DNA of 64,000 nucleotides, from the NCBI GenBank assembly GCA_038380795.1, contig CM076272.1, forward strand, positions 6,196,001 through 6,260,000. The letters are read 5' to 3'. Below, in pieces: positions 22,501-31,370 of the stretch. Each line of letters opens with the position of its first letter. The first letter of the stretch is position 1. Origin of the DNA: Pyrocephalus nanus (lineage: Eukaryota; Chordata; Aves; Passeriformes; Tyrannidae). Both the position numbers and the translations under genes were made by a program. The notes beneath the pieces were generated by a model, which was given only the letters and a program-made list of their open reading frames with translations, ran no database searches and was not told the origin of the DNA.

Positions 22501-25500
22501 CATTAAGGTTGATACTTCAGTCCATCCCCACCTCTGCCAGCAGAGGAGGAGCAGAAGGAAAGAATGCACTGCCCTGAGCCAGTGCCAGGGGTGTGAGAGA
22601 TTGCACTGCATGAGCCTACAGCAGATGCCTCCCTGCTGGAAAACTGTGTGTAGCTGCTACAGAGCAAGGAACAGCTGAATGGAACTTAAAACAGGGATTC
22701 TTTGGAGGAGTTTCACTGAAGTTATGGGAGGTAAACCTCAGGGAGGAGCAAGAGCAGGACTCTTCGTTGGGCAGGAGGACTGTAACCGAGCATGAGAACA
22801 ATCAAATGATAAGCAACACCAGAGCTTTGGAAAACTTGGGAAAGAGACACATTTTTATTGGTGAAAAGAGATTTCATCATTACAATTACTTGTAAGGAAC
22901 TAAGACAACAATATTTTAGTGTATGATGAGTCTGCAGATGTTCAGGCATAGTGCAAAATAAAGATTCCTTCAATAAGTGGAATTGTAAGTTTACTATTGA
23001 ATTTCTGTTGTAACACTTCATCATTCTCTTCTGGTCTTATATTGCAGAGGACTGAAAGGATTGATTTTTTCCTCAAGTGTCTGGCAGAGCTAGAGGAGGT
23101 TGTTCTATAGTCAGAATGATAGTTCCTCTGATTTTTTTGATTGTTTTTACCAAATACTTTTTCTTTCCTTTCCCAAGCCTAATTAATGGCAATTAATGCC
23201 AAGCCGTGGAAATTATTTTGAACTTAAATTTGCATTATGAACAGACAATACCTTTCTCCAGTTGTCTTCTGACAATTAAAGACTGAGAAGTGTGATGCCA
23301 TCTTAAAATTTTTGTCAAGAGTTTCTAACTTCCTGACATCATAATTTTCTGATTTATTTTTAACAAAGCAGCCTTTTGAGAAAAAGGTCTCCAATGCATC
23401 AGTTGAAACGTGTAGTCTTAAGAACTACATATTCTTAAGACTGTATCTACCAATACAGTGAAAAATCAGTTTTTCCTACAACCCTTGCCTTGCTTAATAG
23501 CAATGAAGGGCAAGGCCTTTCCTATCCTGCATGGTTTAGTGCCTTTGAGCAAAAGCAGAGCCACCCAGGTTTCTTGGTCTTTGAAAGACTCCCAAACTTC
23601 AGTAGATTTTTAAGATGTTCCAGAAGTATTTCAAGACACTGCCTCTTAACCATAAATAGCAGTGTAGCTGTTTAGGGCTTAAAATCCATGCAGCATGGTA
23701 AGTATTTCCAGAGAGAAGGTGGGAAGTGACTAAAAGTTATGACTATGCAAAGCTGCTCTCCTTCACTTTCGCTCAATTTCTGCTGAAATCCACCACTGGA
23801 TGGGTTTGTACTTCATGCCTCCATCCAGAACTTGGCTGTTGAAACAACAGCTCTTTGGTTCTTTGAGCAAATTATCACAGAACATGCGTTTTGTCTTCAA
23901 AGTGTTTTCCTGACATTAAATAATTGTATCCTCATGATCCTGTGAACAGGATAAGGAGCAGCCTGAAAATGCCCATTAAGCACCTACTGCATTGAACTGT
24001 ATTAACCACTTTTGGAGCCTAGCTGGAGAAATGGTTTTTTTCTACTGCCTAAATAACTTCAAAAGTGTTTGAATAGAAGGGCACAACATTTCAGACTGCT
24101 TTTGAACTTCGAGCAGAGTTTTATGCCTTCGTGCTTGTGGATGTAGAAAAGCTGCTGTTTCAGCAAGCAGGGGCAGATCCTCTGCAGCTTGGAAATTACA
24201 ATGGTGCCATTGATTTCATTGGGCCTAGGCTCTGCACATCTACTGGAAGGCCTGCCTCCTTGCTTGGGAAGTAAAGCAATATGGAGTAACCCCTGATTTG
24301 AATAAAGAGCTTTAAAACCTAATAATCATTATAGTAATAATACCTTTAATGAAGACAAACTTGGAAACAGATGGAAAAGATTTTGTGTGAGACAGGCTCA
24401 AGAGAAAGACACACTAAATGAATGGAAAAGAAAGGCAAAACAAAATAAAGTCATTGGCATTTGTGGATATAACCGAATATGAAAATGGAAAATATTTTAT
24501 CTCTCCATGGGATTACTAAAAGTTCCTTTCTCTCACAAGTGACCATTATCTTAAACTGTATCTGACAGTAAGTCTTTGTAAAGGGAACCAATTTGTGTTT
24601 TGGTATTTAGGGTGGGGTTTGTTTCTGTCTTTACTGAAGTTAATCAGGAAAAATGCTGTAAACCACTGGAGTCGCTGTGTGGATTCATGTTAGGATTATA
24701 AATTAAAAAAAGCGCAGTGTTGAAACCCACTGGACTTGGAATATATGCATATCAATATTGCCCTGGAAGGTCTTTAATATCTAGTTCACATTGCCAATTC
24801 ATGGTCAGATATTTTCCCTAGGATTTATGATCCTTAAATAATGGAAGCATGATGTTTAATTTGGAAGTAAAGTAATTTTAATTGAGTGGGTCGTGAGCTT
24901 GGAAGCATTGAAACAGTGATTTATTAAGAGAAGACAGATAAATATCATATTGAAGACAAGGAGTAGTATTTCAGTCTGCAATTTAAACAAGAACTGTTAC
25001 TTTCACTGTATCAGTCCTGTGGTATCTGCCTATTTAGTGCAGGCAGAAATGAACTCAAGAATGGGAGCTCTGGAATAAATGATTAATCTGTTATGTTTTG
25101 TGTGTTACCTAAAGGCAAGGTTGCAGTAACACACTGTCTTTTTGGGCACTGGCAACCAGGGTGACTGGAGATTTTTGTGCAGGAAAATTCCTTGGTTTTG
25201 ATCAGGCTTTGACAGGGATGTGTGGGTGGCTTCGTGGCCTGTATGTGTGCTTGCAGGGAGAGCAGCTTTTGGGCAACAGGTATAGAAGATTTTTATCCTC
25301 TAGAAATTTAATCCAATTATGTGCTGGCCTTTTTCTGCTGCTTTATTTTTCCTACCCTGCCTAAGTAAGCATTGGAAACCATTAGTGATTTTTGATTAGG
25401 GCACTGAAGATTTTGAGCTGTGTCCCAGAGGGGTTAACGTGGAGCTCAATTTTGCTGAGGCACCCGCCATCAATCTATTCTGGAATGGAATAACTAAGGA

Positions 25501-26099
25501 AAGCTCTGAAGAAGTCCTGCAGCCTTTCTCTTCGTGGTGCATTTACAAGTGAAAAGAAACAGTGTGTTCACGTTTGAGAAAAGTGTTGAACAGCTCATTT
25601 GACCTTTTTGTTACTTTTTTAATTGATTTTCCCTGTGGGCTGGTTTTGGATTGTGTTTTCGTGGGGGTTTTTGAGCAGAAGAGACTGTCAGTGCAGATGT
25701 CTGCGGTGATTTTATTGGCTTGAGCAGAAAAGATGTTTGATCAACTGGTTATGGTTTTTCTGGATAAGGTGGGCAGGGTTTGTGTTTTAAGTTAGGTTTT
25801 TTTAGGCAGCTAGTATAGAAACAAAGAAAGAAAGTAAATAGAAAAGAAATAAAAGAGTTGAAAAAATAAAAATGCTAATGGAAAGGCAGCATAAAGGGAA
25901 ATGCCAAAACCCATTCAAACAGAACACTCCACCGATACATTCTTTAAAACGCTAATAAATATTTTAACCTGAATTTATGTATCAGTCAAAAGTCATCAAG
26001 GCAGTATCTGGGGATTGCTATTTACTTGGACTGGTAATAATCATCTCTGATAAAGGCTTTTTTGGTTCAGTTCATTTGTTCAAACTTAACTGATGCATT

Positions 26100-26300
26100 T
26101 TTGTAAATGTAGGTGATTTGATAGCTTTATTGAATGAATGTATCTCAAATTCAATTGTTTTATATAATGTAAGAACCGCACAAGGGCTGCAAACCTTGGC
26201 AGTCACCTCTAGCCCTGTTGTGCTCATATCACAGGCCCAACCTCTAAAGGATCTCAAGAAGTCTCCTGAGTTTATATAGTTGACTTTATTTGGCTTTCTT
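26100..26300 (-). mobile_element. Weak LTR-like signal, minus orientation
   Basis: On the minus strand a TATATAAA box (around 26158-26166) is followed about 30 bases later by an AATAAAGC signal (around 26122-26131). A second TATATAAA and AATAAA pair lies upstream (about 26268-26292). The layout resembles the promoter and polyadenylation signal of a short LTR, but I found no terminal repeats or target-site duplication. It could be chance in AT-rich intron. Confidence 0.25.
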
Positions 26301-26690
26301 CTCTCCAAAAAAATGTTCTTGGCTCTTTGGTCAGTAGTTGGACCACTCCAGTGTTCCATTAGTCAGGAATAAGGGATAAATTGGAAGATGGGACACGTGT
26401 TTCTGGTTTAACAGCTCTAATTAAACAAAGGCCACACAAAGCTGGGCAGCAGATATCACAGGGCTGGGCAGCAACTTCTCCCAAGCCATGTCCTGTCGCA
26501 CAGGACCACAGTCCATGCAGATAAACAGCTTATCCACCAGAGTAGTGGCAGCTTGCGCTGTTCATGGCTTATGGAGGGGTTTGTCCAAGGTCCTGCTCCC
26601 TGGAATTGCAGTAGCAGTGCTTGAATTTATGGCTTGGCAGTGGCCTGTGAGTGTAACCACTTTAAATTAGGGCAATCACTATGGTCTAGG

Positions 26691-26701
26691 CCACAAAAAA
26701 A
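26691..26701 (+). repeat. Candidate left target-site duplication of long RTE-like insertion
   Basis: ccacaaaaaaa here is repeated at 31347-31357, after the LINE 3' end. The bases just before it (atggtctagg) also resemble those before the right copy (atggtttgagt), though the atgg on the right may belong to the element tail. The A run makes this match less specific than it looks. Confidence 0.45.
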
Positions 26702-27230
26702 AAGAAGCCGTCGGGAGCTCTATTTCGACGGCAGAGCGGCGGAGCGGTTGGCAAATGGGCAGTGGCCATGCAGGGCCGGGCCGGGCAGGTGCAGGGAGTG
26801 GGCCGGACGGTCCTGGGGGTTCCCCAGATCATCGGGGGGGAGGGTGAATGGCCCTGTTCAGAGTGGGGGAAGATCCCCAGGTCAGGCCGGGCCAGGTCAG
26901 GCCGGGCAGGAGCGGGGGGGGGAGGGCGGATGGATCTGGGGTTTCCCCGGGCCGATGTGGGGGGGCCGGCGGGGCAGCCTCGTTTGGGGGACCGCGGGTG
27001 GGCAGTACAAGGGGGAGCTTGCGGTGGCATGTGCTGGGGGATGAGGTTTGGGGTAGGCAGTGGGTTTCTCTGGGGGTTGGGTGTTTGGGCTGGGCAGGGG
27101 CTGTGGAGGGTGCCCAAGCCTAGGTGCATGCAGGGACCTCTTACACGTGTGCCCGCCCTTGCCCAGGGGTTTGCCGGGATCGCTCCTCTTCGGGCGTTGA
27201 CGCAGTGGGAGAGTGGGAGTGGGATATGGG
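26702..27230 (+). promoter_or_regulatory. GC-rich, CpG-bearing block, candidate LINE 5' UTR/promoter
   Basis: About 530 bases rich in G and CpG, unlike the flanking intron. Two related segments, around 26811-26842 (cctgggggttccccagatc) and 26935-26965 (ctggggtttccccgggcc), are spaced about 122 bases apart, suggesting tandem 5' monomers. G runs of 7-10 occur at about 26833, 26913 and 26957. It is placed inside the LINE insertion only by the candidate flanking duplication. It may instead be an older, separate GC-rich element. Open frames across it are low complexity. Confidence 0.45.
26707..26732 (+). repeat. Perfect 7-bp inverted repeat (hairpin)
   Basis: gccgtcg (26707-26713) and cgacggc (26726-26732) are separated by 12 bases. 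It lies at the inferred 5' end of the LINE insertion. A GC-rich stem at the very 5' end of its RNA could matter for translation or retrotransposition, but this is inference. Confidence 0.7.
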
Positions 27231-27232
27231 TT

Positions 27233-27465
27233 CGGCTGGAATGTGGTATGTTTTTGTTGTTGTTTTCTGGGTTGTGGGGTTTTGTGGTTTTGCTTTGGTT
27301 GGTTTGTTTGTTTTGTTTTTGTTTGTTGGGTTTTGTGGGGTTTTGTGGGGGTTTTTTGGTTGGTTGGTTGGTTTTGGGTGTGTGTGGTGTTTTTTTTGTT
27401 TTGGGTTTTTGTATTGTTTTGTTTTAATTTTTTGTGGGTTTTGTTTTGTTGTTGTTTTTTTCATA
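27233..27465 (+). repeat. Almost C-free G/T tract with G-quadruplex potential
   Basis: Over about 230 bases the plus strand is nearly all G and T, with only a few C and A. It contains ggttggttggttgg at 27358-27371 (a two-tetrad G-quadruplex pattern) and several GGG/GGGG runs (about 27328-27351). The minus strand is A/C only. Such strand asymmetry favours R-loops or G-quadruplexes when transcribed in the sense direction, which is also the direction of THSD4. Confidence 0.8.
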
Positions 27466-28041
27466 GTGCCTCAGGGCAAGGAAATGTCCCTGGGTTAAAC
27501 TGTAAGAAGCTGTGTAGGAAAAGCAGGGAGAGAAGGGCTTGTCCAAACTATTTTGGTATGCCCTTATGAGGTTGTGAGCTGTGCTGGTGGTGGCATATGC
27601 CTCCGGTAGGGTCTCCCATACCAGACAGGTCGAAACTGAAGGGTCAAATGTGTCCGTGGGCAGGATGAGCCCACTAGCCTTCTGGCGATCATCCTAGGAG
27701 AAGGACAACTCCAATTTCAAACCTGGGCAGATGGAGCTCGCTTAGCCCTGTAAGGCCATCCATCCAAGAGAAGGATACTCTAATTAAACCTACATCCTGA
27801 GGACCTCATTGTCACCGTCCAAGCTTGCTAGGCCCTGGCAGATGCACTGGAAGCCACAGTCCTAACCCTGCATGCAGGCGGTTCAGGACATTGGTCGCCT
27901 GGAGATGACAGACTCACTCGGCAGCATCCTGAATGACCAAGCAGCCTTTTTCAAGGAGAGCACTGCTTGCTCCAAACGGAGAGGGGCCTAGAAAAGGTGG
28001 CCTAACCAAAGCTCATCTCCACCCTTCACCTGGTTGTTTAA

Positions 28042-28425
28042 CCGCGGCCGACGGGCATCTTCTGTTGCGGTCAAACAAAGATTAAGAGTAAAAGGCATAC
28101 ACCTGCCTCCAGAGGTGTACTCAAATTAATACTCGCATGCTGGAACATCAGAACCATGCTCGATACTGCAAACAGCAGACTTCCTGAGCATCACTCTGCT
28201 CTAATTGCCCATGAACTGTCACGACTCAACATCGACATTGCTGCTCTCAGTGAAGTTTGTCTTCATGAGGAAGGCAGCCTTAGAGAACATGGTGCCAGTT
28301 ATATACTCTACTGGTCAGGTAAACCCAGATCTGAAAGACATCTCTCAGGAGTTGGCTTCATGATTAAAAACTCTATTGCCTCTAAACTTGAAAATCTGCC
28401 AACTGGTCATTCTGATCGTACGCCT
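28042..28425 (+). pseudogene. LINE copy 1 ORF, first part: AP-like endonuclease N-terminus
   Basis: The frame is open from just after a TAA at about 28037. It reads through CWNIRTMLD (W at 28141) and IDIAALSEVCL, then LSGVGFMIKN. These are the first strands of the exonuclease-endonuclease-phosphatase fold used by non-LTR retrotransposons to nick DNA. The glutamate of the SEV motif fits the conserved catalytic/metal-binding Glu. The frame breaks at about 28418-28430, just after GHSDR, and homology resumes in another frame (PLHNKQHA), indicating a small deletion. There is a Met at 28156, but homology begins upstream of it, so the true start is uncertain. Confidence 0.8.
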
Positions 28426-30031
28426 CCCATTACACAACAAGCAACATGCTGTTCTCTTTAGTATTTATGCCCCAACCCTCCAAGCTGACCTTGCTGAAAA
28501 AGATAAATTCTACAACAACCTACACCGCCTTATCCAAAAGGTTCCTGCAGATGATAAGATCATTATCATTGGTGATTTCAACACCAGAGTAGGAAAGAAC
28601 TCTGAAGCCTGGAAAGGAGTACTAGGCAAGCAGGGTGTTGGGAACTGCAATGATAATGGTCGCCTTCTGCTAGAGTTTTGTGCTGAGCAGCAGCTTGCCA
28701 TCACCAACACTATCTTTCAGCAGAAAGATAGTCTGAAGACAACCTGGATGCATCCTAGGTCCAAGCATTGGCACCTCATTGATTACATCTTGGTCCGACA
28801 GAGAGATATCCGCGATGTTCGTCACACCTGCGTGATGCCTAGTGCAGAATGCCAAACAGATCATCGCCTTGTGCACTGTAAACTTAACCTCCATCTTAAG
28901 TTTAAACCTAAAAAGGGCGGCATTCCTAGAAGGAGACTTCAAGTTAACAGTCTTCGAACAGCTACAGTAAGGGACAATTTCCAGGCAAATCTTCAATCCA
29001 AGCTCGAAGCTCATTCCACAGATCCCTCTCCCGAAGCGCTTTGGCAACTTATTAAAAATAGCATTCTGCAGTCCTCTGAAGAATCCTTAGGGTTCTCCTT
29101 CAAGAAGAACAAAGACTGGTTTGATGAAAACAATCATGAGATCCAGGAATTGTTGAGGAAGAAGAGAACTGCTCACCAAGGCCACCTTGCTCAGCCATCT
29201 TGTCATATAAGAAAATCAACCTTTCGACTCGCATGCAGCAAGCTACAACAGAAACTTCGTGACATACAGAACAAGTGGTGGACCAATCTTGCAGAAAAAA
29301 TCCAGTTATGTGCAGATACAGGTGATTACAGGGGATTCTATGAGGCTCTGAAAACAGCCTACGGTCCTACATACCAGGTCCAAAGCCCTCTACTCAGTGC
29401 AGATAGCCAAACGCTTCTCACAGACAAAGTTTCCATTTTGAATCGACGGTCTGAATCGACTCTCTTCAGTACTAGCCATGTAGTTCAGGACTCAGCAATG
29501 CAGTACATTTCACAACAACCAGTGAAATCTGAACTGGATACTGCCCCCACCATGGGAGAAATTCTTAAAGCAATACAGCAGGTGAAAATTGGCAAGGCAA
29601 CTGGGGTTGATGGAATCCCACCTGAAATCCGGAAGCATGGTGGCCAAGCACTCCATGCTAAGTTTTACGAATTTCTGGTGCACTGCTGGGAACAAGGTGA
29701 ACTGCCTTCAGACCTTCGTGACGCTGTCATCGTCACCTTGTACAAGAGGAAAGGAGATAAATCAGACTGCTCAAATTACCGAGGTATTACTCTGCTCTCC
29801 ATTGCTGGTAAAATCCTTGCAAGAATTCTTCTGAACAGATTAATACCCACCATAGCAGAAGATCTCCTACCTGAGAGCCAATGTGGTTTCCGAGCCAACA
29901 GAGCTACCACAGCCATGCTATTTGTTCTCAGACAACTGCAAGAGAAGTGTTGGGAACAGAACAAAGGACTCTATGTTACTTTTGTTGATCTCACCAAGGC
30001 TTTCAATACTGTGAGCAGAAAAGGTCTGTGA
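28426..30031 (+). pseudogene. LINE copy 1 ORF, second part: endonuclease and reverse transcriptase, ends at premature TGA
   Basis: After the frameshift the endonuclease continues with GDFNTRVG (28571-28594), HWHLIDYILVR (about 28770-28800) and TDHRLV (about 28856-28873). These carry the catalytic Asp/Asn and the final Asp-His pair. A linker follows with KKNKDWFDENN and other basic stretches. The reverse transcriptase then starts with DGIPPEI (about 29609), NYRGITLLS (about 29774), GFRANRATT and FVDLTKAF (about 29981-30003), the last holding the first catalytic Asp. A TGA at 30029-30031 interrupts the frame where CGA (Arg) would fit. The same TGA is present in copy 2. Confidence 0.85.
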
Positions 30032-30651
30032 CAGATTTTGGAACGTTTAGGATGTCCTCCCAAGTTCCTCAAAATGATCATCTCGCTTCATGAGGACCAG
30101 CGCGGTCAAGTCAGATATGGTGACGCACTTTCTGAGCCGTTTCCACAGCCAATGGTGTGAAGCAAGGCTGCGTTCTTGCACCAACTTTATTCACAGTCTT
30201 CTTCAGCATGATGCTCCAATGGGCCACGGCAGACCTCGATGATGAAAACGGTGTCTACATTCGATATCGTACTGATGGGAGCCTATTCAACCTAAGGCAA
30301 CTGCAGGCTCACACTAAGACCTTAAACCGTATTGTCTGTGAGCTGCTTTACGCTGATGATGCCGCCCTTGTCGCCCACACAGAAGTAGCTCTGCAACGTT
30401 TAACATCCTGCTTTGCAGAGGCTGCTGAGCTTTTTGGTCTGGAAGTCATCCTGAAGAAGACAGAAGTTTTATATCAGCCTGCTCCTCAGGAAGTCTCCCA
30501 TCATCCCCATATCACCATTGGTGAAACAGCGCTCAAATCAGTCCAGCAGTTTAATTACCTGGGAAGCATCATCTCCTCAGACGGTAAGATTGATGCAGAA
30601 ATTGACAACAGGTTAGCAAAGGCATACAGAGCTTTTGGTAAACTCCAATAA
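30032..30651 (+). pseudogene. LINE copy 1 reverse transcriptase, palm core with YADD box
   Basis: After the TGA, homology continues (QILERLGCPPKFLKMI, LHEDQRGQV) to about 30146, where a one-base frameshift lies near 'ccacagccaatggtgtg'. The next frame gives GVKQGCVLAP and then YADDAALV at 30349-30372. YADD is the catalytic metal-binding box of the polymerase and is intact. FGLEV.LKKTEV and FNYLGSIISSDGKID follow, as in the thumb-side motifs of this LINE group. A TAA at 30649-30651 stops the frame after GKLQ. All three lesions recur in copy 2. Confidence 0.85.
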
Positions 30652-31305
30652 AGAGTGTGGCAAAACAAACACCTGAAGAAAAGTACTAAGATCAGTGTTT
30701 ACAGAGCCATTGTACTGTCTACTCTTTTATATGGTTCTGAATCATGGGTCGTTTACTGGCACCACTTGCGTCTCTTAGAAGGCTTCCATCAGCACTGCCT
30801 CCGTACAATCCTAAACATCCACTGGACTGACTATGTGATCAACACGTCTGTCCTTGAACAGGCAGCAGTCACGAGCATTGAGGCCATGCTGCTGAGAACA
30901 CAGCTGCGCTGGGCAGGGCACGTCTCCAGCATGCAGGACCACCACCTCCCTAAGATCGTGCTCTGCAGGGAACTTGCCACTGACTGCCGCAAGAGAGGAG
31001 CCCCGAAGAGGAGATACAAGGACTGCCTGAAACAATCCCTCAGTCTTGGCCATATTGATCACCACCATTGGTCTACTCTGGCCTCCAGTCGGGAGGCCTG
31101 GAGACACACCATCTATAACGCTGCTGCTGCTTTTGAGAACACATGCAGGATCGCTCTCTAGGAGAAGAGACAATGCAGAAAGAATCGTGTCTCGTCGATA
31201 TCACCTGGGGAGTCTTTCTGCTGCACCTTCTGTAACCGGACTTGTCTTATCTCACATTGGCCTTTTTAGCCATCAGTGCGCTTGTAGCAAGCGTGGGTAG
31301 AGCCC
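30652..31305 (+). pseudogene. LINE copy 1 C-terminal region with CCH-type tail
   Basis: Homology resumes straight after the TAA with RVWQNKHLKK, LLYGSESWV, HCLRTILNIHW, RWAGHVSSM and GAPKRRYKDCL, which is the conserved C-terminal region of this LINE group. It ends at TAG 31159-31161. Beyond it a short cysteine tail (CCTFCNRTC, about 31223-31249) and, one base out of frame, SHQCACSKRG (about 31271-31300) resemble a split zinc-finger-like end. The TAG and the one-base shift are shared with copy 2. The frame from 30655 to 31161 is open in copy 1, while copy 2 has an extra base near its end. Confidence 0.8.
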
Positions 31306-31346
31306 TTCTCAAATCTTCCTTCGCGAAGCCTAGCCATGGTTTGAGT

Positions 31347-31357
31347 CCACAAAAAAA
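31347..31357 (+). repeat. Candidate right target-site duplication of LINE copy 1
   Basis: ccacaaaaaaa, matching 26691-26701. It lies 12 bases after the last recognisable LINE base and 13 bases before the solo LTR. Confidence 0.45.
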
Positions 31358-31370
31358 TTGGATTAAGAGA

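Larger units (their letters stand above)
26702..31335 (+). mobile_element. Long RTE-like LINE insertion (copy 1), near full length but defective
   Basis: A non-LTR retrotransposon in the same orientation as THSD4. Parts in order: a GC-rich block (26702-27230), a G/T tract (27233-27465), an untranslated stretch to about 28040, an AP-like endonuclease (about 28120-28920), a reverse transcriptase (about 29550-30640) and a C-terminal region with a cysteine/histidine tail (about 30650-31305). The 3' end reads cgaagcctagcc. The RTE-type assignment rests on the single endonuclease-RT ORF layout and on the GAT-repeat tail kept by copy 2. AviRTE, a bird RTE spread by horizontal transfer, is a candidate name but I cannot verify it. 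The left edge is inferred from a candidate target-site duplication; everything from about 27600 on is secure. Confidence 0.75.

Noticed and set aside
26072..26359. 95-residue minus-strand open frame
   Set aside because: It overlaps TATA-like and AATAAA-like signals and has no domain. It is treated as a possible LTR remnant only, at low confidence.
26762..27427. 221-residue open frame across the GC-rich block and G/T tract, plus several overlapping frames on both strands
   Set aside because: Stop depletion in G- and GT-rich DNA gives long Gly/Arg then Val/Phe/Trp-rich nonsense. There is no conserved motif and several frames are open at once.
29510..31173. Minus-strand open frames over the LINE copies
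   Set aside because: They are mirror shadows of the plus-strand reverse transcriptase and recur identically in both copies.
26702..31335. Naming the LINE definitively as AviRTE
   Set aside because: Domain order and GAT tail fit an RTE-type element, but I cannot compare it with a consensus here. A BLAST or RepeatMasker match would decide.
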